A DNA stretch of 64,000 bases from DASUPK01 sp963819715 (GCA_963819715.1 CAWFXE010000002.1:744001-808000), one strand, 5' to 3'. Counted from the stretch's first letter, positions 1 through 9,934 are shown. Program-made: numbers and translations. Notes: generated by a model not told the origin, from the sequence alone.

Positions 1-921
1 CATCCCGCGTTTCAGGAATCGGGATGAGCGAGGGAGCACAGGGGGGTTGATGCCCAGCACGGTGATTCCCTCGATGTCGTCAATCTCTACGGAGGGCCCG
101 AGCGCGTCGAACAACTGTGGCAGTACGGTCACCTTGACGCCAAGCTCCCGGGCGCGGTTGAGGAAGTCGAAGAGTGCCCGCCCGTCGAAGTCTTCGCGCG
201 CGATCACGACCCGTTCCGCGCCGTGCTCAGCCACTACCGCGCCCAGGTCAGGAGCCGGGCGCTCACCCTCCGCGGGCGCTTCATTGGAGCCCGGCCCCAA
301 AGCGGAGAGTGGGATCAAACCCACCGACTTCGCGCCCTGCCGGCCGTTCGCCTCCAGCTTCCCCGCCAGGGTTGAGACCTCCCTTCCGTCGCCGAGCAGC
401 ACGACCGGCTCGGGCCCGAGCACCGACACCGCGAGCCTCCGTGCGACCGCCCTCAGGGCGGTGACGCAGACGATCGCGAACAGAGCGAAAACCGCCAGGG
501 GCCCGAGCCAGATGCCGTGCACGGGGAGGAGCCGGTAGCAGGCCAACAGGAGCAGACAGCCGACGAGCACCGCGTGGAAGATCCAGGGCAGATCGTCCAC
601 CGTCTGATGGCTCATTCGCTTCAGGTCGCGGTCATAGAGGCCGTACGCCTTGAAGACGACGATCCACAACGGCAGCACCGTCAGGCTCCACGAGAACTCG
701 TTCGGGTGATGCGAGAGGACAAGCAGCGAGAGTGCCATCGCGACGGTCACCCCCAGCCCGTCAGCGAGAGCCAGAAGCCGACGCACCGCCGAGTCACGAG
801 CTTGGTGGCGCCGCGCGACGACTCGCTGCCAGGTCCGCGGCGCGGCGTCACCCCGCGGGCGCTCGAGGGCCGCGGGGCCTGCCACGAGCTGGTGACCCTC
901 GACGGGGAACCGCTCGTTCAT
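1..921 (-). CDS. Polyprenyl-phosphate glycosyl-1-phosphate transferase, N-terminal part (runs off left edge)
   Basis: One uninterrupted minus-strand frame of 307 codons opens at an ATG at 921 and stays open to base 1. About 60 basic N-terminal residues are followed by four hydrophobic segments (near residues 60-78, 84-102, 120-135 and 143-160), then a soluble Rossmann-like CoA-binding-type domain. The last visible residues include GINPPVLPRSSRFLKRGM, the usual lead-in to the catalytic bacterial sugar-transferase domain, which lies outside the window. In this family (WbaP/CpsE/EpsE type) the enzyme moves a sugar-1-phosphate onto undecaprenyl phosphate in the membrane to start capsule or exopolysaccharide repeat-unit synthesis. 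It follows the DegT aminotransferase and Gfo/Idh oxidoreductase, so it probably closes a nucleotide-sugar operon. It is one of the few unbroken genes in this end of the window. The sugar specificity cannot be read. Confidence 0.82.
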   Translation of the reverse strand, partial: MNERFPVEGHQLVAGPAALERPRGDAAPRTWQRVVARRHQARDSAVRRLLALADGLGVTVAMALSLLVLSHHPNEFSWSLTVLPLWIVVFKAYGLYDRDLKRMSHQTVDDLPWIFHAVLVGCLLLLACYRLLPVHGIWLGPLAVFALFAIVCVTALRAVARRLAVSVLGPEPVVLLGDGREVSTLAGKLEANGRQGAKSVGLIPLSALGPGSNEAPAEGERPAPDLGAVVAEHGAERVVIAREDFDGRALFDFLNRARELGVKVTVLPQLFDALGPSVEIDDIEGITVLGINPPVLPRSSRFLKRGM

Positions 922-2013
922 CACGCGGACGCCTGCGGATTTGCCAGGCCCCTCCGGCCTCGTTCGTGACAAAGCGCCGCGCCGAGCCCAGCGTGACCTC
1001 GGCCCCGCCAAGCCGCATCGAATCGTCGGCTGCCTCAGCCAGCCTGACGACGTCCCTGGCGAGGCTCGCGTTGGACACCGACTCCCCGCCGTCGCGGATC
1101 GCGGCGAGAAAATCGTCGAGCTCCTCCACGATCGGCTCGTACACATCGATCTTCGGGGAGAGGATGTCGCCGGTTCGGTAGGAGAGCTTGTACTCACCGA
1201 ACGTCTCCGGGTCCTTGTAGACGACACCGTGATCGAAGACCCTGACCGGCTCGGGCGATCCGTCGTCGTAGACGACCATCTTGCGCGCTGCCCACGATCA
1301 CAGTCCGCCGCAGCTTGCTCGGCGCTAGCCAGCTCAGCTCGACGTTGGCGACGATGCCCGACTCGTAGGTCATCGTGACGAAGGCGACATCGGGGATGCC
1401 CGAGACGATCGAGTCGCGGCCGGTCGCCCGCACGGCGCTTGGCACCTCCTCGAGCCAGTAGAGCAGGATCGAGAAGTCGTGAGGGCCGAGATCCCAGATC
1501 ACGCTCACGTCGGGCTGATGGAGGCCGAGGTTGACCCGGCTGGACGAGACGAAGAGACCTCGCCGAGCTCGTTACAACGCAGCAGGTCCTTGACGGCCCG
1601 CACCGGGGGGCTGTAGAGGAAGGTATGGCCGCACATCAGCACTCGGTTCTGATTCTTGGCTCGCCGAGCAACTCGCTCGCCAGGTCCGACGATGGAGCGA
1701 GTGGCTTCTCCACGAAGGTGTGCTTGCCAGCGTCGAGCGACCTGGAAGCCAGGTCGAAATGGGTGAACACGGGCGTCGCGAGCACGATCGCGTCGACGTC
1801 CGGGTCCTCGAGGAGGCGTCCTACCTCGGTCGTCCGGGCTGGCCCCGGATAGCGCCTTCCAAGCCCGTCGAGCAGCTGCTCGTCGAGATCGCACATCCAC
1901 CTCAGGTGCGCGTCGGGCATCTCGGCGAGCGCCCGCAGGAGGTTTGGGCCCCAATAGCCGAGACCGACGACGCCGACGTTCAGCGGCTTCGTCATGGGAT
2001 CCCGATCGGTCAT
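922..2013 (-). CDS. Gfo/Idh/MocA-family NAD(P)-dependent sugar oxidoreductase (frame broken in this sequence)
   Basis: The N-terminus (ATG at 2013 or 1995) reads MTKPLNVGVVGLGYWGPNLL, a GxGxxG-type dinucleotide-binding fold, and later shows the family EKPLA motif. The protein then continues in other frames: a segment with RVLMCGHTFLYSPPVRAVKD near 1560-1650, one beginning near MSVIWDLGPHDFS at about 1508, and one with GDILSPKIDVYEPIVEELDD near 1130-1180. At least three frameshifts are needed to join them. The end is placed at a TGA at 922-924 that overlaps the next gene's ATG, assuming one more shift near the GGAGGGG tract. The joined length of about 360 residues fits the family. These enzymes oxidise or reduce a sugar ring carbon, often pairing with DegT aminotransferases to make amino-sugars; the gene between the two neighbours fits that role. 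Exact substrate unknown. Confidence 0.72.
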
Positions 2014-3171
2014 CCGGGGGGGCTCCCCAACCGCACCAGCGAGCGCCGCAGCGACGGCCAGGACCTCTGCACGCGTCAGCTCGGGAAACATCGGCAAGGA
2101 GAGCTCCTCCTGGCTCCAGCGCACGGCAGCGCTGAGCTCGGTGCTCGGCGCGTAGTCGCTGCGCTGACGGAAGCGCCCGCTCGTGAACGGCTGCTGCCGG
2201 TGGGCCGCGGGCCAGTAGTGGATACCGGTCTCGATGCCGAGGGGTGGAGCTGAGCCTTGACCGTGTCGCGGCGGGCGACGCGAACCGGAAAGAGGTGGTA
2301 GACGCACTCGCCGCGACGGTCCTCCACGACCGGCCGGGCCCCGTCCGATAGCACCTCACGGTAGAGCGCGGCCCAGGCCCGCCTCGCCCCGTTCGCCGCA
2401 TCCAGACTGGGCAGTTTGACGCGGAGCATCGCGGCCTGTAGCTCGTCAAGTCGCTCGTTGAACCCGGCCTCGACGTGCTCACCCTTGCGTTTCTGCCCGA
2501 GGTTGCGCAGGAGACGGCAACGCTCGGCGATCGCGTCGTCGTTCGTGCAGATCGCGCCGCCGTCTCCAAGCGCCTCCGAGGTTCTTGCTCGGATAGAAGC
2601 TGAAGGCGGCGGCGTCTCCGAACGAGCCGGCGCGGCGCCCGTTCCAGCGGGCGCCGTGCGCCTGGGCGGCGTCCTCGACCACGAGAGGCCGTGACTCCGA
2701 GCGAAGCGCTCCACCGCTTCCATGTCGCAGACCTGCCCGTAGAGGTGGACCGGAACCACGGCAACGGTTCGGCTGGTGACCGCCTCGGCGGCGGATCGAT
2801 GTCGATCAGCCCCGTCCCCTCGTCCACATCGCAGAACCGCGGAACGCGCCGGCGTGGAGGACGGCCAGAGGGGGTGGCGATGTAGGTGTGCGCCGGAACG
2901 ATGACCTCGTCGCCTTCCTCCACTCCGGCCGCGATCAAGGCCAGCATGAGCGCTGCGGTGCCGGATGCCACGCCAACGCAATGGCGCACGCCGCAGTCAG
3001 CTCGGCGAACTCGGACTCGAAGCTCTCGACCTCCTCGCCGAGGACGAACCTGCTCTCCGCAAGCACCCTGTCGAATGCCGCCCGAAGCTCGGCACGCATC
3101 GCCGCGTGTTGCCGGCGAAGACCCACGAAGGGGACCTCGCGTACGGCCCGAAAGGCCGCCATCGCGAACAT
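2010..3171 (-). CDS. DegT/DnrJ/EryC1/StrS-family sugar aminotransferase (frame broken in this sequence)
   Basis: Starting from ATG 3171 (alternatives 3237 and 3162), the protein begins with VREVPFVGLRRQHAAMRAEL, a typical N-terminus of PLP-dependent nucleotide-sugar aminotransferases. The PLP-lysine region FSFYPSKNLGG is clear near 2570-2610. The conserved segments HTYIATP, VPVHLYGQ, EDAAQAHGARWNGRRAGSFGD, LRNLGQKRKGEH and GIHYWPAAH all occur, but spread over three minus-strand frames, so several single-base indels are required. The last frame runs through a C7 tract (2016-2022) straight into the next gene; with six C instead of seven the gene would stop at TGA 2010-2012, overlapping the oxidoreductase start as ATGA. 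Family members convert keto-sugar nucleotides to amino-sugar nucleotides. Its place before a Gfo/Idh oxidoreductase and a sugar transferase supports a surface-glycan role. Confidence 0.75.
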
Positions 3172-3291
3172 GCAGACTCCCAATGTCAGGTGCGACAAAT
3201 CCGGGCCGAGAACCTTCCGTCTGGCCCTCGTGACCATCGTCAGATCAACGTGGGCGGCCGCACCCTTCTTGCGGCGGAGCGTCCGGCGTTG

Positions 3292-3913
3292 CTACCGGGT
3301 GACCGGAACCGCGCCGCGCGCGCTGAGCCCAGCCTGAACGGCCTGGCGGCCGCGATGATGCAACCCGTGGATTGCGCCCTCGGACTTGCCCAGCCGGACG
3401 GCGATCTCGCCCGGCGCGAGCCCGCAGACCTGGCGCAGCACGATCACCTCCCGCTGCGTTCCTTGGACCGCGGCCATCGCTTCCTTCAGGTCGGAGAGGC
3501 GCTCCCCATTGCCGTCGAACGGATCCGACGCGCTCGTTCGGATCTCCTCGCACGGGACCGGTCGTCTCTCCCGAAGTGGTCTATCGCGGCATTCCTGGCG
3601 ACGCGAATCAGCCATGCGGCAAACGAACCGCCTCACGCCTATACCTGCCGATCACGCTGATCAGCTTCAGGAACACGGTCTGCGTCACGTCCTCGGCGTC
3701 GTGCTCGTCGCCGACGATGCTGCGGACGAAGCGGTACACGTCGCTCCGGTAGTGGACGTAGAGGAACCGGATTCCCTCGCTGTCTCCCGCCTTCGCCTGC
3801 GCCACCGCGCGGTCCACAAGACGGCGGTCGCGATCGGAGGCAGCGTCCGCTCCGCCACGATGGTTGGGACCTCCCGCCGCCGGGATCTTGGAAGTCTCGT
3901 GCTCATGGGTCAC
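3292..3913 (-). CDS. ECF-type RNA polymerase sigma factor (frame broken in this sequence)
   Basis: GTG 3913 opens a frame with DGE-type region 2 sequence: FLYVHYRSDVYRFVRSIVGD followed by EHDAEDVTQTVFLKL, matching ECF sigma region 2. The frame then ends prematurely. A second frame carries LRERRPVP and a region 4 helix-turn-helix, REVIVLRQVCGLAPGEIAVR then LGKSEGAIHGLHHRGRQAVQ. Restoring one T in the TTT tract (3621-3623 on the plus strand, AAA) and one more base near 3580 gives a continuous protein through AAWLIRVARNAAIDHLRERR, a standard sigma-70 linker. Total length about 205 residues is normal for the group. It promotes transcription initiation at alternative promoters. No anti-sigma gene is next to it; the glycan genes downstream on the same strand are possible targets or merely co-transcribed. 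Confidence 0.72.
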
Positions 3914-3969
3914 CGCCGTTTCGAATGCCCGCCGGTGATCACCGGCAATCCCCGGCGTGCTGGGTTTGT

Positions 3970-3991
3970 GCGAACTGCGACCCTAGTTCGC
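3970..3991. promoter_or_regulatory. Inverted repeat between divergent sigma factor and deacetylase
   Basis: GCGAACT (3970-3976) and its reverse complement AGTTCGC (3985-3991) flank an 8-base spacer. The site lies in the roughly 195-base gap between the divergent ECF sigma gene and the polysaccharide deacetylase gene, where a shared operator could sit. No -10/-35 pair is convincing around it, so the role is a guess. Confidence 0.25.
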
Positions 3992-4107
3992 GCGGTTTGG
4001 GGGATGTCTCGACGCGGTTTGCCCTCCCCCCGGATTGTTGTTAGACGCGTGTGAGGCCCCGATTGGCCCGCCCGTCGGTTCGGTTTCCTCGTCCCCGTTG
4101 ATCAGTC

Positions 4108-4909
4108 GTGACCGAGGCGCTCGTCCTCTGCTACCACGCTGTCAGCGATTCCTGGCCGGCGGACCTGGCGATCAGGCCAGCGCAGCTGGAGAACCAGCTC
4201 GGCTCCTTCTCGATCACGGCTACCGAGGCGGCACCTTCCATCAGGCGGTCATGCCCAGCCCTCGGCAAGGTCATGGCGGTCACCTTCGACGATGCCTACC
4301 GCTCGGTGATCGAGCTCGGCCTGCCGGTGCTCAGCCGACTGGGGCTACCGGGAACCGTCTTCGTGCCCACCGGGTTCGCCGGCCCGCCACGCCCATGTCC
4401 TGGCCGGAATCGAGGGTGGCTCGGCGGCCCGCATGAGGCGGAGCTGACGGCCATGTCGTGGTCCGAGCTCGCAACCCTGACGGCCGCCGGTTGGGAGATC
4501 GGCTCGCATACCCGCACCCATCCCCGCCTCGTCGATCTCGACGATGCCGATCTCGCCGAGGAGCTGGTGATGTCCCGTCGCGAGTGCGAGGCGCGACTCG
4601 GGCTTCCCTGCAGGTCCCTGGCTTATCCCTACGGGAGCGAGGACGACCGCGTCGTCACGGCCGCCGCTAGGGCCGGGTACTCGGCCGCCGGGACCCTTCC
4701 CGACAGCCATCACCGTCCATCGCCCCTGCGGTGGCCCCGGGTCGGCGTCTACCGAGCGGACGACGGACCCAGATTCCGGGTCAAGACGTCTTCCCTTCAT
4801 GATCCGACTCCGCTCGAACGGGAGGCTGCGGGTTCCTCCAGCCGCATGGAGAGTCGCCCGGCGCCTTCGGAGCAGTGCAGCCGAACCTCAACCAGATCCC
4901 GAAAATTGA
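4108..4909 (+). CDS. Polysaccharide deacetylase, NodB-homology domain (frame broken in this sequence)
   Basis: GTG 4108 starts VTEALVLCYHAVSDSWPADL, the usual opening of secreted-glycan deacetylases in polysaccharide loci. The metal-site motif TFDDAYRSV (TFDD), the EIGSHTRTHP motif and the SLAYPYG motif are all present, giving the Asp-His-His metal triad of carbohydrate esterase family 4. Residues between about 4205 and 4265 are out of frame: the neighbouring frame reads LDHGYRGGTFHQAV there, so two compensating indels exist. A further shift near 4798 moves the C-terminus to a frame ending MIRLRSN...EPQPDPEN at TGA 4907-4909; without it the frame runs on to 4959 in low-quality sequence. It would remove N- or O-acetyl groups from a surface polysaccharide, fitting the adjacent glycan genes. 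No signal peptide is visible. Confidence 0.75.
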
Positions 4910-4945
4910 CTAAATCGATGATTTGGATTTGTGGTTGGTGGGCAT

Positions 4946-4961
4946 ACCTAGGTACTTAGGT
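4946..4961. promoter_or_regulatory. Heptamer direct repeat / near-palindrome upstream of the SARP gene
   Basis: ACCTAGGTACTTAGGT contains two heptamers, CCTAGGT and CTTAGGT, one base apart, and is also a near-palindrome matching its own reverse complement at 14 of 16 positions. It ends 14 bases before the GTG of the PAS-SARP gene in an A+T-richer patch. SARP regulators bind heptamer direct repeats, so autoregulation is possible, but the 8-base period differs from the usual 11-base one. Confidence 0.3.
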
Positions 4962-4974
4962 CGAGGGAGAAGAC

Positions 4975-6192
4975 GTGCAGCCGAACGGAATCGGCAGCCA
5001 AACCGCTATCTCTAGGCCTGAGGAGCCAACCGGGTGGGTCCCAGCCCTATTTGAAGCATCGCCGTTCGGAATGGTGGTCACCGATCACCAGGGTTTCGTC
5101 CTGACCGCGAACCCGCAGGCCGCCGAGATCCTCTTCGGCGGCGGGCGCAGCGCGGAGGGACACAAGTGCTGCGATCTGATCTGCGAGCCACTGCGGCGGC
5201 AGAACCAGCAGGGCCGAGACAGCGGCTGCCTGACTGAGCGCGCCCTGGCCGCCGGCCGAGCACTTCCGGAGACCCGGCTGGAGGAAGAGCCGGAGGGCGT
5301 GCGCAACTCGATCTGGATCACCGCGTCGCCGATCGAAGCCGGCGAGGCGAGGGTGGGCATCTACCTGTGTCCGGAACACCTGACCGAGGAGGAAAGGGGT
5401 CTCGCCGGGACCCGCCGCTTCGAGCAGCCGGCGCTGGCGCCGCCCCAGACGCTTCGCATCCGCACCTTGGGGCGAACTCGTGTGGACGTTGGGGGTCGGA
5501 GCTGTGGTGGCGACTGGTTGCGCCAGCGCCCCGGACAGGTGCTCGAGTTCCTCCTCTGCTCGCGCCACCGGGTGGCCACCAGCGAACAGATCTCCGAGGC
5601 CGTCTGGCCAAGTTCAGCGCAGCCGTGGAGCAATGCCAGCGTCCGCCACCAGGTCCACATGCTCAGGGAGAGACTGGAGCCGGCGCGCGACAACAACGAG
5701 CCGTCGCGTTTCGTCCTCACCCGGCGCGGCGGCTACATGCTGGATCCGGAGCGGGTCTGGATAGACGCCGACGAGTTCGAGGACAAGGCTCGGACAGGAC
5801 TCTCACTCTTCGTCCAGGGCAAGGGAACTGCCGCGCTGGCGCCGCTCGAGCTGGCGCTTGAGCTCTACCAGGGGGACTTCTTGAGCGAGGACCCCTACGC
5901 CGAATGGGCGTTGGAGGAGCGTGATCGCCTGCGCGAGCTCGCCGGACGGGAGCTCCGCGCCATCATCTCCCTGAGACGGTCGGCCGGCGACCTCGACGCC
6001 GCGACCGAGCACGCCCGCCGGCTCGCCGGCATGGAGCCGTTCGACATGGACGTCCAGCGGGACCTACTCGAGATCTGCCTCGAGCGTGGCCGGAGAAGCG
6101 AGGCCATGCGGCGATACACCCTGATCAGACGGCGGGTGCGCCGCGAATTCGGCCACGACCCGGACTTCACCCTGGGCGACCTCGGCGGCTGA
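4975..6192 (+). CDS. PAS-domain SARP-type (BTAD) transcriptional activator
   Basis: The 405-residue protein starts at GTG 4975 behind a good GAGGGAG ribosome site. Residues about 20-135 form a PAS sensor domain (LFEASPFGMVVTDHQGFVLT). It carries a cysteine cluster at C65, C66, C70 and C85, spaced like redox or Fe-S-binding PAS domains. Residues about 158-262 form an OmpR-like winged-helix DNA-binding domain, and about 265-400 a bacterial transcriptional activator (BTAD) helical domain (FLSEDPYAEWALEERDRLRE). SARPs normally switch on secondary-metabolite or regulon clusters; a PAS sensor at the N-terminus would let redox state or a ligand control it. It faces, and at its 3' end overlaps, the acyl-ligase gene of the ACP/asnB/nadE cluster, the most likely target by position. 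It is intact although its neighbours are frameshifted. Confidence 0.85.
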   Translation: MQPNGIGSQTAISRPEEPTGWVPALFEASPFGMVVTDHQGFVLTANPQAAEILFGGGRSAEGHKCCDLICEPLRRQNQQGRDSGCLTERALAAGRALPETRLEEEPEGVRNSIWITASPIEAGEARVGIYLCPEHLTEEERGLAGTRRFEQPALAPPQTLRIRTLGRTRVDVGGRSCGGDWLRQRPGQVLEFLLCSRHRVATSEQISEAVWPSSAQPWSNASVRHQVHMLRERLEPARDNNEPSRFVLTRRGGYMLDPERVWIDADEFEDKARTGLSLFVQGKGTAALAPLELALELYQGDFLSEDPYAEWALEERDRLRELAGRELRAIISLRRSAGDLDAATEHARRLAGMEPFDMDVQRDLLEICLERGRRSEAMRRYTLIRRRVRREFGHDPDFTLGDLGG

Positions 6193-7699
6193 ACTGGAGA
6201 GGCCGGCGATCAGGGCCCGCCGGTCGACCTTGCCGCGGGCGGTTCGCGGGAGCTCGTCATGGACCGCGATCCTGCCCGGCACCTTGTGGGCCTCGAGCCG
6301 CTCGGCGCACTCCCCCCGGAGTGCGCCGGGATCGAGCTCGAACCCGTGCTCGGGGGCGACGTGCGCATGCAGCGCCTGGCCCAATAGCCGGTCGGGCACC
6401 CCAACGACCGCGGCTTCCCGGACACCCTCGACGGCATGGAGGACCTCCTCGACCTCCCGCGGGTACACCTTCTCGCCGCGGCACTTGATCAGGTCGTCGG
6501 TGCGACCGACCCAATGAAGGAGTCCCTCTTCGTCGCGCAAGAACAGGTCGCCGGTGGCGAGGGTCGGCTCCCATGGCCAGCGCCCGGGACGCAGCCTCTC
6601 GGCGGTGCGGTCCGGATCCCGCCAGTACCCGTGCATCACGTGCGGTCCGCGAACCATCAGCTCTCCCACCTCGCCGACCTCGGCCTCCCCGCCGCCGGGT
6701 CCGGCGACCCAGGCATCGGTCCCGGGGATCGGGATCCCGGACGAGGTCGGCGCGTCCAGCCGGTCCGGCGGTAGGTAGGAGACGCGAATGCACTCGGTGA
6801 GTCCGTACATGAGGTAGAGCTGGGCGTGCGGAAACGTCCGCCGAACCGCGGCGACAGTCGCCTCGGGCAAGGATGCGCCCGCATTGGTCAGGAACCGCAG
6901 ATCGGGCAGCTCGCGATCCGCGAGTCCACGCAGTGAGACCAGCACCTGGAAGATCGTCGGGACCGCGGGCAGTCCGGTGATTTGACGATCCTCGATCAGC
7001 TGCACCACGCGACCAGGGAATGAGAAGCCCTCCTCCAGCACCAGCGTGGCACCGGTTCGTACGCAGGTGAGCAGCTGACAGAGCCCGTAGCCGAACGAGA
7101 GCTGGAGGAGGCAGAGCACTCGGTCCGCGGGACTCATCTCGAGATACTCGGCGATCGATCCCATGACAAAAGACAGGTTGCGGTGGGTGAGCGTGACCCC
7201 CTTCGGCTCGCCGGTCGAGCCCGACGTGTACATGACCGCCCCGAGATCGGTCTCCAGCGGGAGCGGGGGCACAGGGCCCTCGCAGGCCGCGAGCTCATCG
7301 ACCTCGGCCATCACCGGCATCGTCGGCCCCGCCAGAGCCGCCGCGGCCTCGGCCATCTTCACCCTCCTCCGTGTCACAGACGAGAGCGGCTGGCTCGACG
7401 TCGTCGAGCACATAGCGGAGGCGGTCTCGCTTGATGGTGGGACTCAGCGGGGACAAGGCGGCGCCCGCCCGCAACGTGCCCTCGAGTGCGACCGCCGCAT
7501 CGATTCCGTTGGGGCAGGACGATCACGACCCGGTCGCCACGTCCGAACGCCCAGTTCGCGAAGCCCGCTCGGCGAACCCGTCGGCCAGCCGGTTCAGCTC
7601 CCCGTAGCTGAGCTCGCGATCACCGTCGATCACCGCAACCTTGCCCGGATCGCGGGTGGCGGTGAAGCTGAGGTCCTCGGCGATGTTTCGAACGCTCAC
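6064..7699 (-). CDS. AMP-forming acyl-CoA synthetase / acyl-ACP ligase (frame broken in this sequence)
   Basis: GTG 7699 begins VSVRNIAEDLSFTATRDPGK, and the A3 phosphate-binding loop VMYTSGSTGEPKG is at about 7200-7240. The motifs YGLTEC, TGDLFLRDEEG (ATP/ribose Asp) and KCRGEKVYPREVEE, and the A10 lysine in PRTARGKVDRRAL, are all present, so the adenylating machinery is complete. The first 350 bases need about three indels, including a GGGG tract at 7511-7514 that should be GGG. The rest is one long frame to a stop at 6064, overlapping the convergent SARP gene by about 128 bases. The enzyme would activate a carboxylic acid as an adenylate and load it on CoA or, given the ACP gene directly upstream with a GTGA overlap, on that carrier protein. 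Substrate not inferable. Confidence 0.78.
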
Positions 7700-7958
7700 G
7701 CCGCACGCTTTCTTTCCACGAAGCCGGCGATTGCGTCGATTGACCCGAAGTTCTCCTCGGTGATCTCGACGTCATCGATCGCCAAGCCGAAGCGCGCCTG
7801 GACCTCCTCGACCAGCTCGACGAAGCCCAGCGAGTCGATGATTCCCAGTGATAGGAAATCGTCCCCGTCTTCGAGCCGGGCCGGGGTTCCATATAGAGGA
7901 AGTTCTCCTGGATGTAGACCCTCAGATCCTTGCGAATGTCGCCGTTTGCGCCGGTCAT
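7696..7958 (-). CDS. Acyl carrier protein (frame broken once)
   Basis: ATG 7958 starts MTGANGDIRKDLRVYIQENF and the frame is lost near 7880. The next frame carries LEDGDDFLSLGIIDSLGFVE, whose DSLG serine is the phosphopantetheine attachment site. It continues through LVEEVQARFGLAIDDVEITE and FGSIDAIAGFVERKRAA to a TGA overlapping the ligase GTG. Joined, it is about 87 residues, the normal size for a stand-alone ACP. It would carry an acyl or aminoacyl thioester between the adjoining AMP ligase and downstream enzymes. Its place in a small operon with asnB-like and nadE-like amide-forming genes suggests a dedicated tailoring pathway rather than housekeeping fatty-acid synthesis. Confidence 0.78.
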
Positions 7959-7994
7959 GCGGGTGTCCTCTCAATCAAACGCGAATCGGAGCGG

Positions 7995-9931
7995 TCAACT
8001 CTCACGCGGGGCTCGGCCGTCTCGGCCGGATAGCTTCCGGAGCCCGCCGTCGCAGAAGGCGCTGTGCCAGAGCTGCGTGGAGAGGACGCCGACCAACGCC
8101 ATTCCCTCCCGGACGCCCGTCGCCCGACCGGCGCGGCAGCGGCGCAGCAGGCCCGCAACCCGGCCCCGGGTCCCAGATCCCAGTCTCGGCCAGTGCGCCA
8201 GGAGAGAGATACTCCTCGACCCAGTTGGGTGCCCCTGCGGCGAAGAAGGGTTCCACCTCCGGCGCCCGGTACGGCTGCTTCGGGCGGGCGGCGATTCCCG
8301 GCGGCAACAGGCCGGCGGCAAGCTCACGGAGTGCGACCTTGTCGTGAGGCCGCTGAGCTTGCGCTCGGACGGCAGTCTCGCCGCGTGGGCGAAGACGTGG
8401 TGATCGAGAAAGGGAAACCGTCCTTCGACACCGTGGGCCATCGCCACACGATCGCCCTGGGCGGCCAGCAGGTAGGGCTCGAGAAGGGTCTTCAGCTCGA
8501 GCCAGCCGGCGCGGTCGAGGCTGCTCCAGCGATCGAACCCGGTCGGCAGCTCGGCGCGCAGGCGCTCGAGCGAGGCACCGTCGCCGATCTCCGCCGCGAT
8601 CTCCGGCCGGTAGAGAGCTCGCACCGTGCCCGTAGCCGCGGCGCGCGTGAGGTGGGAGGAAAGCGGATCGTCGGAGGACCCCGTCTCAAGCAGGAACCGC
8701 CGCCAGGCCGGGCCGCGACGGGCGCCCGCAGGGCCGAGGTGCGGGTAGAGGCCCTCGATCAACCGCAGGGCCAACGCCGGGTCGCTTCGGTGAAGTTCGC
8801 GCAGCGACACCTCCTTGAACAGGTCGTACCCCCAGAACAGCTCGTCCGCCCCCTCCCCGGTGATCACCACCTTCATCCCGTGGGCATGGACGTCGCGGGC
8901 AAGCAGGTAGAGCGGCACTGGAGCCGTGCGGACCAGAGGCATCTCCGCGTGCCAGACGACGGCCGGAAACGACTCCGCGATCTCCGCGGGCCCTGCCTCC
9001 ACGACGTGGTGCTCGGTGCCCAGCATTCGCGCCACGTATTCCTGCTGGGCCGCTCGTCGTAACGGGGTCCCTGAAGGCGATCGAGAAGGACTGCAGCTTG
9101 CTGCCAACCTCGTCTCTTGCCAGGGCACTGATCAGGCTCGAATCCAGCCCGCCGGAGAGATAGGTACCAACCGGTACGTCCGCGCGGAGCCGAAGGCCGA
9201 CGCTCTCGCGCATCACGTCGGACGGGTCCCCGTTCGGCGCGCATGCACCGCCGTAGGTCGGGGCTCCACCACGCCCCGCTTTGCGACGATGCTGACCGCT
9301 TTCCCAGACGAGCAGGGCCCCCGGCGGCAACTGGGCGCACGCCGGCGAAGGCGGTGCGGGGGGGCCGCGGGCCCCAGAGCGTGAATAGGTCGTCGAGGCC
9401 GCTGAGATCGGGTGCCGCGCTCACCAGCCCCGACGCGAAAGCGCCTTTGCCTCCGAGCCGAAGACGAGCGTGCCGTCCGGCAGATAGCGCGTAGTGAAGC
9501 GGCCGCACACCGAACCGGTCGCGAACCAGGGTCAGGCGACGCTTATCTGGCTGCCACCAGGCAAAGGCGAACTGGCCGTTCAGCCGCTCAAGCGCCTCAA
9601 GGCCGTCACGTTCGAGCAACCGCAAGACGACCTCCGTGTCGCACGCGACGAGAACGAGTCGCCGTCGCCCGCAGGTCGCCTCCGCAACTCGGGGTGGTTG
9701 TAGACCTCACCGTTGTAGACGAGCAGACCACCCCGGGACCCGCCTCGAGCGGCTGCCAGCCCCCGGGATGTCGAAGATCGCCAGCCTCGTGGAGACCAAT
9801 CCGGCGCCCGGATCGGTGCAAGGCCGAAGCCGTCGGGACCGCGATGGCGAATGGAGGCCGCCATCCGCCGGAGCGAGAACTCGTCGACGGCTGTGCGTCC
9901 GCGGTCGGACGATGCCGGCGATACCGCACAG
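7995..9931 (-). CDS. Asparagine synthase-like glutamine-hydrolysing amidotransferase (frame broken in this sequence)
   Basis: The N-terminal glutaminase region reads CGIAGIVRP from 9928, with the nucleophile Cys as residue 2; the codon before it is CTG rather than ATG. The class II amidotransferase motifs SIRHRGPDGFG, GLLVYNGEVYNHPEL and LNGQFAFAWW follow in different frames. The synthetase PP-loop motif DVPVGTYLSGGLDSSLISAL is at about 9130-9180, and KVVITGEGADELFWGYDLFK and VEGRFPFLDHHVFAHAARLP follow. At least seven indels separate these segments. Full length near 640 residues fits the AsnB family. It would use glutamine-derived ammonia to amidate a carboxylate through an acyl-adenylate. 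In polysaccharide loci such proteins often act on sugars or lipids, so true asparagine synthesis is not assumed. Confidence 0.78.
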
Positions 9932-9934
9932 GCC

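Noticed and set aside
6181..6192. Frameshift to explain the 128-base overlap of the SARP and ligase 3' ends
   Set aside because: Both frames remain sensible to their stops, and other minus frames have no nearer natural end; a real convergent overlap is simpler.
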